Source of the DNA: Variovorax gracilis
GTDB lineage: Bacteria; Pseudomonadota; Gammaproteobacteria; Burkholderiales; Burkholderiaceae_C
Length of the DNA: 64,000 nucleotides
NCBI RefSeq assembly: GCF_030317115.1
Contig: NZ_JASZYF010000023.1
Coordinates: 31,182 to 95,181, forward strand
Direction: 5' to 3'
Shown piece by piece: positions 42,733 to 51,966 of this stretch. The notes beneath the pieces are model-generated. The model saw only the letters and a list, made by a program, of their open reading frames with translations, was not told where the DNA came from and did not search any database. The position numbers and the translations under genes are program-made. The first letter of the stretch is position 1. Each line of letters starts with the position of its first letter.

Positions 42733-42960
42733 ATGACGATCCGTGTGGAGTGCCGCGACGGCGATCGCGATGCGCCCGAACCTCATGCCTTCTGGCTCGG
42801 CGTGCGCCGCGTGGCCGTGCTTCGCATCGTGGATCGCTGGTTCGGGCCCGCCCAGTGCTGGTTCCGCGTGGAGGCCGACGATGGCCATCTGTACGTTCTT
42901 CGGTGGGACGAAGCAACGCAGGATTGGGAACTGGCCGCCTTCACGACGGGGACCGGTTGA
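42733..42960 (+). CDS. Hypothetical beta-rich protein (75 aa)
   Basis: Small protein predicted to be mostly strands (TIRVECRDGDRD, FWLGVRRVAVLRIVDRWFG, CWFRVEADDGHLYVLRWDE). No signal. Reads like a genuine conserved small gene because of the alternating hydrophobic pattern and codon bias. No family recognised. Confidence 0.62.
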   Translation: MTIRVECRDGDRDAPEPHAFWLGVRRVAVLRIVDRWFGPAQCWFRVEADDGHLYVLRWDEATQDWELAAFTTGTG

Positions 42961-43081
42961 GTCCAGCTGGACGGCCACCCCAGGACGTCTCACGCATGCG
43001 CGCGGGGGCCCGCCGGGCTGCCTTCCGACGTGGCGACGGGTCGCCGGCGCGCGAAACACCGGAAGGGTCGTCCCCCGTTCA

Positions 43082-44371
43082 TCACAGCACCTCATTGAAC
43101 ACGTACAGCATGTTGTCCTTGCAGCGGTGCCAGATGCCGCGGCGCGCCCACGCGGCGGCATTGAGCTCCACGCATTCGGCCATGTCGCGCACGAAGATCT
43201 GTTCGAGCCGCTTCGCCAATGCCGGGTCGAGCAGCCCCAGCGTGATCTCGTCATTGGTCTCGAAGGAGCGATCGTCAAAGTTGCTCGACCCGATCGCGCA
43301 CCAGACACCGTCGATCGCCATGACCTTTTGATGCAGCAGGCAGGTCTGGTACTCGAAGATGCGCACGCCGCCGGCCAGCAGCAGGTGAAAGTTGCGGTGA
43401 GCCGCGTGTTGCACCATCGGCATGTCGGAGGCTTCTGCGGAGGGCACCATCACGCGCACATCCACGCCACGCCGCGCCGCCGTGCACAGGGCGTCGATGG
43501 CCTCGCTGTCCGGCAGGAAGTAGGGGTTCTGGATGTAGATGCGCTGGCGCGCCACGCAGACGACCAGATGATGAAGGATCTTCACGGCCGGTGGCGAGCC
43601 TTCGGCCTTGATGCTCGCCACGTGGACGGGTGTGCCGCCTTCGGGTGCGAGCGGCGGGAAGACCGCGTCGCCGACGAACAGCTCGCCCGTGTCCTCCACC
43701 CAGTTTTCGCTGAACGCGGCTTGCACCGCGTGCACGGCAGGTCCGCGCACGCGCACGCCGATGTCACGCACGTTGTCGCGGCCCTGTGCCTTGCACAGCC
43801 ATCCGTCGACGATGCAATGCCCGCCCACCAGCGCCACGCGCCCGTCGATCACCGCGAGCTTGCGATGATCGCGATCGTTGAAGACACCGATGTGGCGGAT
43901 GTGACGGGGGTGGTGAAATTCGAGACGGCAGCCCGCCTCGCGCAGGCGGCGCGCGGCATCGTGTCCCATCTTCTTGCCGCCGTCGGCATCGATCAGCACG
44001 CGCACCGGGACGCCGGCACCGCTGCGTTCGATGAGTGCATCCGCCAGGCGCCGGCCCAGCACGCCATCCTTCCAAAGGAAGGTCTCGAAGTGGACGGAGC
44101 AGCGCGCGCCACGGATCTCCTCGAACAGGGCTTCGAAGAAGGCGCCGTCCTCGAGCAGCTCGATGGCGTTGCCTTCATAAACCGTGCCTTGCGTCAAGCC
44201 GGACAGCGACGGCAGCAACTCGCCGATCGGCCGGTCGCAGTCGATCGCGAGCTTGGGATCGCGGTGGCGTCGGATCGACCAGATCACCAACACCAGCACA
44301 GCGACCAGCAGCAACAGCGCCAGTGCGAGCCATGTGGGCCAACCCGCCGTGGACAGGACATCGACGCGCAC
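43082..44371 (-). CDS. Cardiolipin synthase / phospholipase D family protein
   Basis: A 429-residue membrane-anchored enzyme. One N-terminal transmembrane helix (LALALLLLVAVLVLVIW), then two HKD domains: the first with HRKLAVIDGRVALVGG and the second with LHQKVMAIDGVWCAIGSSNFD. The His-Lys-Asp sets are intact in both. Joins phosphatidylglycerol (or a similar lipid) to make cardiolipin. Probably a ClsB/ClsC-like form. No neighbours of the lipid pathway; stationary-phase or osmotic induction is known for relatives. Only one N-terminal helix, unlike ClsA with two. Confidence 0.92.
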   Translation of the reverse strand: MRVDVLSTAGWPTWLALALLLLVAVLVLVIWSIRRHRDPKLAIDCDRPIGELLPSLSGLTQGTVYEGNAIELLEDGAFFEALFEEIRGARCSVHFETFLWKDGVLGRRLADALIERSGAGVPVRVLIDADGGKKMGHDAARRLREAGCRLEFHHPRHIRHIGVFNDRDHRKLAVIDGRVALVGGHCIVDGWLCKAQGRDNVRDIGVRVRGPAVHAVQAAFSENWVEDTGELFVGDAVFPPLAPEGGTPVHVASIKAEGSPPAVKILHHLVVCVARQRIYIQNPYFLPDSEAIDALCTAARRGVDVRVMVPSAEASDMPMVQHAAHRNFHLLLAGGVRIFEYQTCLLHQKVMAIDGVWCAIGSSNFDDRSFETNDEITLGLLDPALAKRLEQIFVRDMAECVELNAAAWARRGIWHRCKDNMLYVFNEVL

Positions 44372-44787
44372 AGGCCACCTTCGCGGAGTTGGGACGCGGC
44401 ATCGTAGCCGCGATCCACCGCGGATGGATGGACGGGTTGCTGGGGCTTGCCGATGTCAGGGCGAGGCCGGCGCGCCACGCGTCGTGAAGCGAAGAAGCGC
44501 CGCCCGCGCCCGTATCCCACCTCCGCTTCGCGACCGCCCAGCGGGTCAGCCCTTCGAATGCGGCGCCGCCGCGGGCGCGGTGAGCGGCACGCGGGCGCGC
44601 AGACTCACCGCCTCGCTCCGCGAGGGCATGGCGCTTGCCGCCATCTTGCGATCCCAGCGTGCGGCGTCGTCGGTCGCAGCGCCGTTCCGATGGCTCAGGA
44701 TCCGGCAGGGAAGTGAGCCCGCGCCCGCGGTCCGTCAGGGCCACCCGGGATCGCGGCCGCCGCGCGCACCGCGTTCGCAACGCCCGC
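44372..44787. other. Intergenic stretch
   Basis: 416 bases with no supported gene or terminator. Confidence 0.3.
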
Positions 44788-45579
44788 TTACGGGGCGGCT
44801 CCAAGCCGGTGCACCGTGACCTTCATCTCGCCGATTTCGAGGGGGCCATAGTTGGACAGAAAGGCGACATCGGCTGCGTCGCGCCCATAGGCCACGACGA
44901 TCCGGCCGCCGCGCGCCTCGCCCTGCGTCGCATCGAAGGTGTACCAGCGCCCGCCGACATAGGCCTCGAACCAGGCATGCAGGTCCATCGGGTCGAGTTC
45001 GTATAGGTAGCCCACCACCATGCGGGCCGGGATGCGGAGCGCGCGGCACAGCGCGACTCCAATGTGTGCGAAGTCGCGGCACACGCCTGAACCGGCATCG
45101 AGCGTGTCGAGCGCGTCCGTACTGCCGTCGCTCACGCCGTACTTGTATTCCACGTGCTCATGGATCCACGCGCGGATGGCCTCCACCTGCGGATAGCCGG
45201 GCGCCGCCCCGCGGGTGATGTCCCTTGCCGTGGCCTCCATCTTGTCGGACGGACAGTAGCGGCTCTGAAGCAGGTAGACGAGCACGTCCGAAGGCAACGA
45301 AGCAATGGGCGTGACGCCGGCCTCCGGCGCGACGGCAATCTCGTCCTCGGTTTCCATGACGGTACTCACCTCAATGCGCATCTCGCCCGCCGGAATCGTC
45401 AGGCGCTGACAGAGGTTTCCGTACTGATCCACGTATTCGGTCGTCGGCACCCAGGGCCGCATTTCGTAGACCTCGCTCACCATCCACTGCGCTTCACCAC
45501 TTCGCGGACGCATCATGGCGACCACCGGGCAGTCCTCGGTGGCCTTGACCGTCATCTTGCATTCGGCATGGATTCTCAT
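44788..45579 (-). CDS. Transglutaminase-like domain protein
   Basis: A 263-residue cytosolic protein. An N-terminal beta region (IHAECKMTVKATEDCPVVAM) precedes a papain-like transglutaminase core. Catalytic triad: Cys in GSGVCRDFAHIGVALCRAL, His in DLHAWFEAYVG, Asp in WYTFDATQG. Family members act as cysteine proteases, often in stress or peptide handling. The start at 45579 was chosen before MRIHAE; the longer frame adds an unconserved tail. It stands between the oxidase operon and cardiolipin synthase. Confidence 0.9.
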   Translation of the reverse strand: MRIHAECKMTVKATEDCPVVAMMRPRSGEAQWMVSEVYEMRPWVPTTEYVDQYGNLCQRLTIPAGEMRIEVSTVMETEDEIAVAPEAGVTPIASLPSDVLVYLLQSRYCPSDKMEATARDITRGAAPGYPQVEAIRAWIHEHVEYKYGVSDGSTDALDTLDAGSGVCRDFAHIGVALCRALRIPARMVVGYLYELDPMDLHAWFEAYVGGRWYTFDATQGEARGGRIVVAYGRDAADVAFLSNYGPLEIGEMKVTVHRLGAAP

Positions 45580-45770
45580 GGGCGTCCTTCCTGACTGGGG
45601 AACACGTGGCGGGGGTGCGCCTCGGGCGATCGGCACACTCGTACGGATCGCCTCGCACATTGCATGCCCGACCTTCGGGCGGTCCGCGACCGCCCGCCGC
45701 GTCACAACCCCTCACGCGTCGCCGACCCTGGGCGTCGGAATGCCAGATGAAGGCATGCCTTCCGAGACCG

Positions 45771-48314
45771 TCAACCCATCCAACGCGGCACGAGGTGCAC
45801 GAAGGACGCCGCAATCAAGCCTTGTGCGGCGACGCACCAGAACATCAACGCCGTGTTGTCCAACGTCGCGCGCGCGTCGGGCCTCAGCCGGCCGCTGCAG
45901 GAACGCGCGATCACATAGCCGCCCATCAGCAGCACGACCGCGACATGGAAGGCCTGGTAGCCCAGCAGCGCGCCGATGGTGGCGCTCCAGGCTTGGGCGG
46001 TCGGATCGAGCCTCGCGCGCAGGTGCCCGCCAAGGTCGAGCCCGAACGCCGCGGCCTGGCAGGCCATGGCAAGCGCCACCTGCGCGCGCAAGCCGCGCTG
46101 CCGTCGCGGCTCGCCGGCGTGCAGGGAGCGCGTCGCGGCTCTGATCAGCAGCACCGCGGCGGCCGCCCACAATGCAGACATCGAAGTCCATCCTGGCGCA
46201 GGCAACGCGGCGCCCGGCGGCGGGCAGATTTCGGTGGCCATCGAGACGTGCAGGTGAGCGAACAGGAACGACGCGAAGATCGTCATGTCCACGGCGATCA
46301 GCACGATCACCGCCCACCACGAATGCGAGGCGCGACCGACGGCGCCCACCGGCAGTCGAACGCCGTCGGCGACTTCGACCGTCGGCGCCGGCGGCGGCCG
46401 GTCCGAGCCCCAGAGCCAGTGCAGCACCGCACCGATCGCGATCAGGCCGCAGGCGAATGCCGGCCAGGTCCATGTGAGCGTCAACAGCAGGAAGAAGCCG
46501 GCCGTGCCGGCGGCCGCAAAGACGGGCGACCAGCCATCCGTGGGCAGGCGCAGCAGATGCAGCGGACGCGCGGCGACGACGCTCGTGACCAGGGTTTCGC
46601 GGCCGCCGAAGGCGGTGCCTGGAAGCCAATGGGCGCCGGCTTCGACCTGCCGTGCCAACGAGGGATCAGCCCACTGCGGATCGAGGGCCGTGATCTGCGG
46701 AATGCTGCGTACCCCGTAGTCGCGCGCGGGTAGCCATTCCAGCGTGGCGGCGCTCCACGGATTGCCGTGGTCCCGGGCGGGCAGGCGCAGGCGGCACACC
46801 GCATCGATCAGGAACAGCAGCACACCCGCGGCGAAGGCAAACGCGCCGATGGTGGACGTCAGGTTGAGGCCATTCCAGCCGAGGTCCGCGGGATAGGTGT
46901 AGACGCGTCGCGGCATGCCGAGCAGCCCGGTCAGGTGCATCGGAAAGAAGGCCAGGTTGAAGCCGGTGAACATGAGGCCGAACACCCAGCGGCCGCAGCG
47001 TTCGGACAGCCGATGGCCGTTGAAGGCCGGTGCCCAGTAGTAGAAGCCCGCGAACAGGGGGAACACCATGCCGCCGATCAGCACATAGTGCAGATGGGCC
47101 ACGATGAAGTAGCTGTCGTGCGCCTGCCAGTCGAAGGGCGGCACGGCCACCATCACGCCCGTGAGGCCTCCCAGCACGAAGACGAAGTGGAAGCCCAGCA
47201 GGAACAGGGTCGGGGCATCGAGGCGGACGGTGCCGCGCCAGAAGGTGGCGATCCACGCAAAGACCTGAACGCCGCTGGGGATCGCGACGATGAAGCTCGC
47301 GGCGGAGACGATCACCATCGACATGTTGCCAAGGCCGGCGGTGAACATGTGGTGGGCCCAGAGCGCGAAGCTCACCACGCCGACGCCCACCAGCGCCGCC
47401 ACGATGCCACGATAGGCGACCAGCGGCGTCGCGGCCAGGGTGGAGATCATCATCGACACCATGCCGGCCGCCGGCAGGAAGATGATGTAGACCTCCGGAT
47501 GGCCGAAGAACCAGAACAGGTGTTGCCAGAGCAGCGGGTCGCCGCCGCGCCCGGCGATGAAGAAGGGCCAGTCGAAGGCCCGCTCCAGCTCCAGCAGCGT
47601 GGTGGCCGCGATCACCGCCGGGAAGGCGATGACGATCATCAGCGCGCTGACCAGCATGGCCCACGCAAACACGGGCATGCGCATCAGCGTCATGCCGGGC
47701 GCGCGCGTGAAAAGAATCCCGATGATCAGCTCGATCGCGCCCGCGATGGCCGAGATCTCGATGAAGCCGATGCCCAGCAGCCACCAGTCGGCGCCTCGCC
47801 CGGGCGAGAATTCCTTGCCGGTGAGCGGCGGGTACATGAACCATCCGCCATCGGGCGCCTCGCCGAAGAAGAGGGTGCAGAAGAAGGCGACGCCGCCGAT
47901 CGCGTACGCCCAGAACGCGTAGGCAGACAGGCGCGGGAACGGCAGGTCGCGCGCCCCGAGCATTCCCGGCAACAGGTAGACGGCCACCGCCTCCACGATC
48001 GGGACGGCGAACAGGAACATCATCACGGTACCGTGCATCGTGAAGACCTGGGTGTAGGTCCCCGGTGCCAGCAGGTCGTTGCCCGGTACGGCGAGCTGGG
48101 TGCGCATGACCAGGCCCAGGATGCCGGCCAGGATGAAGAACAGCATCGCGGTCGCGATGTAGAAGGCGCCGATGTGGGTGTTGTTCACCGCCGAGAGCCG
48201 CCGCCATCCGGCCGGTGCGCGCCACGCTCGCTCGAGCGCCTCGCGTTCGCCGTCGGGACGCGGCAGGCGGGAGGGCAGGGGCGATGGCGGAGGCGTCAGG
48301 GCGGCAGCGGTCAT
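45771..48314 (-). CDS. Fused cytochrome c oxidase subunits I and III, atypical
   Basis: An 847-residue haem-copper oxidase. Subunit I (to about 560) has the CuB and haem ligands (FGHPEVYIIFLP, WAHHMFTAG, VAHLHYVL). Subunit III follows (about 640-847). Departures from normal A-type oxidases: the K-channel Lys position reads GVQVFAW (Gln), and D-channel residues around GARDLPFPRLSAYAFW keep the Asp but lack the usual Asn residues. Starts four bases inside the CoxII stop (ATGA). Terminal oxidase that reduces oxygen with electrons from cytochrome c. Resembles alternative (CoxMNOP-like) oxidases; low-oxygen or stress use is inferred. Confidence 0.93.
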   Translation of the reverse strand: MTAAALTPPPSPLPSRLPRPDGEREALERAWRAPAGWRRLSAVNNTHIGAFYIATAMLFFILAGILGLVMRTQLAVPGNDLLAPGTYTQVFTMHGTVMMFLFAVPIVEAVAVYLLPGMLGARDLPFPRLSAYAFWAYAIGGVAFFCTLFFGEAPDGGWFMYPPLTGKEFSPGRGADWWLLGIGFIEISAIAGAIELIIGILFTRAPGMTLMRMPVFAWAMLVSALMIVIAFPAVIAATTLLELERAFDWPFFIAGRGGDPLLWQHLFWFFGHPEVYIIFLPAAGMVSMMISTLAATPLVAYRGIVAALVGVGVVSFALWAHHMFTAGLGNMSMVIVSAASFIVAIPSGVQVFAWIATFWRGTVRLDAPTLFLLGFHFVFVLGGLTGVMVAVPPFDWQAHDSYFIVAHLHYVLIGGMVFPLFAGFYYWAPAFNGHRLSERCGRWVFGLMFTGFNLAFFPMHLTGLLGMPRRVYTYPADLGWNGLNLTSTIGAFAFAAGVLLFLIDAVCRLRLPARDHGNPWSAATLEWLPARDYGVRSIPQITALDPQWADPSLARQVEAGAHWLPGTAFGGRETLVTSVVAARPLHLLRLPTDGWSPVFAAAGTAGFFLLLTLTWTWPAFACGLIAIGAVLHWLWGSDRPPPAPTVEVADGVRLPVGAVGRASHSWWAVIVLIAVDMTIFASFLFAHLHVSMATEICPPPGAALPAPGWTSMSALWAAAAVLLIRAATRSLHAGEPRRQRGLRAQVALAMACQAAAFGLDLGGHLRARLDPTAQAWSATIGALLGYQAFHVAVVLLMGGYVIARSCSGRLRPDARATLDNTALMFWCVAAQGLIAASFVHLVPRWMG

Positions 48315-49258
48315 TTCAGTTGCGAGAGCCAGCGGGCGATGGCCTGGAGGTCGGCATCGTCGATGCGCTGGTCCGACGACGGCATGTGCGCACCGGGCTT
48401 GATCTGCTGCGTGTGGGCGACCCATGCGGCCAGTTGCGGCGGCTCGTTGGCCACCGTGCCTGCACCCAGATAGAGGCGGCTGCCCACGTGCGTGAGATCG
48501 GGCCCCAGGCTGCGCTCCTCGCTCACCCCGCGCACGGTGTGGCAGGCATTGCAACGATGCGCGAGAAAGGCGTCGCGCCCGCGCACGACCGCAGCATCCG
48601 GTGCCCCGTCGGCGACCGTGGCCGGGCGTGCCTGTGTGGCCAGCCAGGCGTCGAAGTCAGCCGGCTCCTCGGCCACCACATGAAGGGCCATGCGCGCGTG
48701 CTGCTCGCCGCAGAATTCGGCGCACTGTCCCCGCCAGACGCCCGCGCGATGGGCGTGGAGCTGCAGGTGCTGGACACGGCCCGGAATCATGTCCATCTTG
48801 CCGGCCAGGGAGGGCACCCAGAAGCTGTGGATGACATCTGCGCTCGACAGCCCGATATAGACCGGACGTCCAGCCGGAATCCGCAGCTCATTCGCCGTCA
48901 CGACCTCCGCGCCGGAGCGGGGGTCGCGATAGCGCACCTCCCACCACCACATGCGGGCCGTCACCCCGACGATCAGCGCCTCCTTCGGCGGGGCCACCCG
49001 CCATGGCGGCTTGTGCCACTCGCTGTAGACGAAAAGGGCCGCCAGCACGACCGCGGGGAAGGCGACACCGCCGCCAATGACCCAGCGACGCACCTTCACG
49101 CGGGCGCTGCGGCTTCGCAGCGCCAGGACCAGGAGTGCCATCATCGCGACGAAGATGAGCGAGGCGCCAGCGACCAGCACGCCGCTGACGCCCAGCAAGG
49201 TCTCGGCCACGGGCCCGGCCGCCCGCAGCGCGGATTGGGAGCCTTCGGCGCTGCTCAT
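48311..49258 (-). CDS. Cytochrome c oxidase subunit II with C-terminal cytochrome c
   Basis: A 315-residue fusion. Two N-terminal membrane helices (ETLLGVSGVLVAGASLIFVAM, then WVIGGGVAFPAVVLAAL), a cupredoxin CuA domain with HSFWVPSLAGKMD and the CuA ligands CAEFCGEQHARM, then a cytochrome c domain with CNACH and a distal Met in AHMPSSD. It accepts electrons and passes them to subunit I. ATGA overlaps on both sides couple it to the upstream cytochrome c gene and to the subunit I-III gene. Confidence 0.94.
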   Translation of the reverse strand: MSSAEGSQSALRAAGPVAETLLGVSGVLVAGASLIFVAMMALLVLALRSRSARVKVRRWVIGGGVAFPAVVLAALFVYSEWHKPPWRVAPPKEALIVGVTARMWWWEVRYRDPRSGAEVVTANELRIPAGRPVYIGLSSADVIHSFWVPSLAGKMDMIPGRVQHLQLHAHRAGVWRGQCAEFCGEQHARMALHVVAEEPADFDAWLATQARPATVADGAPDAAVVRGRDAFLAHRCNACHTVRGVSEERSLGPDLTHVGSRLYLGAGTVANEPPQLAAWVAHTQQIKPGAHMPSSDQRIDDADLQAIARWLSQLK

Positions 49259-49656
49259 TCGAGCGTCATGAGATAGGCCGCCATGTCGCGCGCATCCCGC
49301 GCAGACACACCCATGGCCGGCATCGCCGTTGCCCGCACCAGTGCCGCCGGCTCGATGATCCATTGCGCCAGCGTCTCGGGTTGGTTGGGAAGGTGGCCGG
49401 CGATATAGCTGCGGCGACCGAACGCGGCCAGCGATGGACCGGACTGGGCCTGGGCCGCCGCGACACGAGGAATCGTGTGGCAACTGCCGCACTGGTACTG
49501 GGCAAGCAGCTGACGTCCACGCTCTGCCTGGGATGCGTCGGCATCGGCATGCGGCGGAGCGCGCTCACGCAGATCGCATCCGCATGCCAGGACCGCGAGT
49601 GCGCCCCAGGCCAGCCAGGCGGCGGGCGCGACGCGGCGGTGCGGCGAGTCGACCAT
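49255..49656 (-). CDS. Lipoprotein cytochrome c
   Basis: A 133-residue monohaem cytochrome. The N-terminus has a lipoprotein-like signal (APAAWLAWGALAVLACGCDLRE) with a lipobox-like Cys; haem site CGSCHTI; axial Met in TAMPAMGVSARD. It is the first gene of the oxidase operon and likely delivers electrons to the CoxII cytochrome domain. The ATGA overlap with CoxII is four bases. A diverging dihaem cytochrome gene begins 65 bases upstream. The start (49656) sits before the signal; longer starts lack one. Confidence 0.88.
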   Translation of the reverse strand: MVDSPHRRVAPAAWLAWGALAVLACGCDLRERAPPHADADASQAERGRQLLAQYQCGSCHTIPRVAAAQAQSGPSLAAFGRRSYIAGHLPNQPETLAQWIIEPAALVRATAMPAMGVSARDARDMAAYLMTLE

Positions 49657-49720
49657 GCGCCCAGTGTGCGGCGCAGGACGGGTTCTGCGCCGACAGGCCG
49701 CCGCCCTTGAGCGTCGGACA

Positions 49721-50608
49721 ATGCCGCGAAAACCCATGGGAACCGCGAAGACCGTCGTGCTCACCCTCGCCACGCTCGGCCTGGTCGCAGCGGCAGGGGC
49801 GGTGGCGATCATCTACGGCGGGCTGTACAACGTGGCGGCCACCGAACAGCACCTGCAGCCCGTGTTCGCGGCGCTCGAAACGGCCATGCGGCAATCCGTG
49901 AGGCTGCGCGCTCGCCACATCCAGCCGCCCCCGCTCGATGACCCGGCACTGGTGCTGCGGGGTGCCGCCTGCTACAGCGCCAAGTGTGCCCAATGTCACG
50001 GCGGCCCCGGCGTGGCGCAGGAGGACATCGGCAAGAGCATGCAGCCCCTGCCGGGTCCGCTGGTGGACGCCCAACACCACTGGCGTGCGCGTGAGCTCTA
50101 CTGGGTCACGAAGCACGGCATCCGCATGAGCGGCATGCCCGCATGGGAGTTCCGGCTGCCGGAGGAGGATCTCTGGGCGGTCGTCGCGTTCCTGCAGAAG
50201 CTGCCCGAGCTGACGCCCGCGCAGTACGCGGCCCTCACGTCGACCCGCTCGCCCGCAGCCGGCGAAGGTGCCGCGGCGCCACGCGCGTGGGCCTGCAGTC
50301 CACGCGGGGCGTCGTCGCCTGCGTTGCGCGTCGATCCCCGTCGCGGCGAAAGGGCGCTGTACCAGTATGCGTGCAATGCCTGCCACTCGATCCCGGGTAT
50401 CACAGGATCACAACCGCAGGTGGGACCGCCGCTGGCCGGGATCGCGCGGCGCACGCTCATCGCCGGCAAGCTGAACAATACGCAGGAAAACATGGCTCGC
50501 TGGCTGCGCCACACGCGCGACATCGACCCATTGACCGGGATGCCGGACATGGGCGTGAGCGAACAGGATGCGGCGGATATCGCAGCCTACCTGGCGACGC
50601 TGGATTGA
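49721..50608 (+). CDS. Dihaem cytochrome c
   Basis: A 295-residue membrane-anchored cytochrome. One N-terminal helix (TVVLTLATLGLVAAAGAVAIIYGG) anchors it. Two haem sites: CAQCHGGPG at about 91 and CNACHSIPG at about 220, with distal Met residues in MSGMPAWE and TGMPDMG. It is divergent from the oxidase operon and probably shares electron transfer with it. The second half aligns with the small cytochrome of the operon (TLIAGKLNNTQENMARWLRH against its YIAGHLPNQPETLAQW), suggesting duplication. Confidence 0.92.
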   Translation: MPRKPMGTAKTVVLTLATLGLVAAAGAVAIIYGGLYNVAATEQHLQPVFAALETAMRQSVRLRARHIQPPPLDDPALVLRGAACYSAKCAQCHGGPGVAQEDIGKSMQPLPGPLVDAQHHWRARELYWVTKHGIRMSGMPAWEFRLPEEDLWAVVAFLQKLPELTPAQYAALTSTRSPAAGEGAAAPRAWACSPRGASSPALRVDPRRGERALYQYACNACHSIPGITGSQPQVGPPLAGIARRTLIAGKLNNTQENMARWLRHTRDIDPLTGMPDMGVSEQDAADIAAYLATLD

Positions 50609-50718
50609 ACGAGCCTCGCGCGCGAGATGCATCGCCTCGGTCGGAACGGCGGTCGACTGACAGGGACCATGGTCGCTGACGTACAGGTCGGCCGGGCACG
50701 GGCGACGATTCTCGAGGC

Positions 50719-51336
50719 ATGAAGCACCTGTCCGCCGCACCGTTCGCCTCCATTTTTCTGCTCGTCTTGTCCGTTCTCACCGCGCTGCCAGCGGCGGCGG
50801 TCGACGACACCGAGCAGCCGAAACCCTCCCGGAGCATGACGTCGCCCGAAGCGCGCAACAACAATCCCGAGGGTGAAGGCCTGTCGAAGTCCGCCCCGTC
50901 CCGGCTCGGCAAGGCGGACCGCTCGTTCATGACCAAGGCGGCGGGCAACGGACTCTATGAAATCGAAGCGGCGACGCTGGCAGCGCGTCGCGCATCCAAC
51001 CCGCACGTCAAGTCGTATGCCGCGACGCTGGTCCGGGACCACCAGCAGGCTCTGGAAGGACTCAAGCGGGTCGCCGTCGAACACAACTACCCCCTGCCGG
51101 ACCATCTTGCGCCCGACCGGCGAAAGATGGTCGAGCGGCTCGACGCGTTGTCAGGCAAGGCGTTCGATCGGGCTTTTGTCCGCCAGGTGGGCATCCAGGG
51201 GCACGAGGCCGACATCCGGCTGTTTCAGCGCGCCGATCGAGCGACCCGCACCCCCGATCTGAAGGCATGGATCGAAAAGACGTTGCCCAGCTTGCAGGAC
51301 CACCTGAAGCACGCGCTCGAACTCCAGGTCGGCTAG
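50719..51336 (+). CDS. DUF4142 periplasmic protein
   Basis: A 205-residue protein with signal peptide (APFASIFLLVLSVLTALPAAAV) and a C-terminal DUF4142 four-helix domain: FMTKAAGNGLYEIEAATLAA, VKSYAATLVRDHQQALEGL, IQGHEADIRLFQRAD, WIEKTLPSLQDHLKHAL. The His-rich helices resemble ferritin-like bundles. Members are periplasmic stress proteins of unknown mechanism; many are under RpoS- or ECF-type control. Confidence 0.9.
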   Translation: MKHLSAAPFASIFLLVLSVLTALPAAAVDDTEQPKPSRSMTSPEARNNNPEGEGLSKSAPSRLGKADRSFMTKAAGNGLYEIEAATLAARRASNPHVKSYAATLVRDHQQALEGLKRVAVEHNYPLPDHLAPDRRKMVERLDALSGKAFDRAFVRQVGIQGHEADIRLFQRADRATRTPDLKAWIEKTLPSLQDHLKHALELQVG

Positions 51337-51487
51337 TCTGCAGTCGCGCGCGGTCAGGCACCCAAGGTTCATCGGACCAGCGGACACGCCGAGCCCCGCA
51401 GGCCCAGGACGGGGGTCGCAGCGAAGCGCCGTGCCCTTCTTCCGCAGGTCCATCGAGTCGAAGCCGCGAGGCGCCACAACGGGCCGG

Positions 51488-51805
51488 TCAAAGATTGCGC
51501 GAACCCACCGATCGACGGTCGCGCAAACGCCTGCGGACCCAGGCGGTGACCCCCCAGACCAGGACCGTGTTGATGAGGAGGCCGAGGGCGACGATCAATG
51601 ACGCGCGATCCGCGAACCCCTCGCTCAGGTCCAGGAGCAGGAGAGCCAGTGACCACGGCAATGCACAGAGGATGGCCACCATGACCAGGAAGCTCTGTTC
51701 GCCCGGCCGCAGCGTGGCAGCGGCCAGGACCGCTGCCAGCGCCGACCATGCGCCTGAGAGCCACCAGGCGTGGCGGTACAGGAGCGGTGGGTGAGCGTCG
51801 ATCAT
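51488..51805 (-). CDS. Small membrane protein (105 aa)
   Basis: Three predicted membrane helices (AWWLSGAWSALAAVLAAATL, FLVMVAILCALPWSLALLLL, LIVALGLLINTVLVWGVTAWV) with an Arg-rich end. The region WSLALLLLDLSEGFADR resembles small SCO4225-type or unknown families. Codon pattern supports a gene; function unknown. Confidence 0.65.
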   Translation of the reverse strand: MIDAHPPLLYRHAWWLSGAWSALAAVLAAATLRPGEQSFLVMVAILCALPWSLALLLLDLSEGFADRASLIVALGLLINTVLVWGVTAWVRRRLRDRRSVGSRNL

Positions 51806-51966
51806 GGCCTAAATTGTGCGCTGCGCGCCCGGCGGGCGTGCGTGTCATTTCACACGCGCGGCCGATGCTTCGTGACCCCGTGGCGCGGCGCCCACAACAG
51901 GCGTAAGTTCCCGACGCCACCCTCTGCGTCCCAGGCAAGGTAGCGTCATAAGCCGGACGTCGTGCG

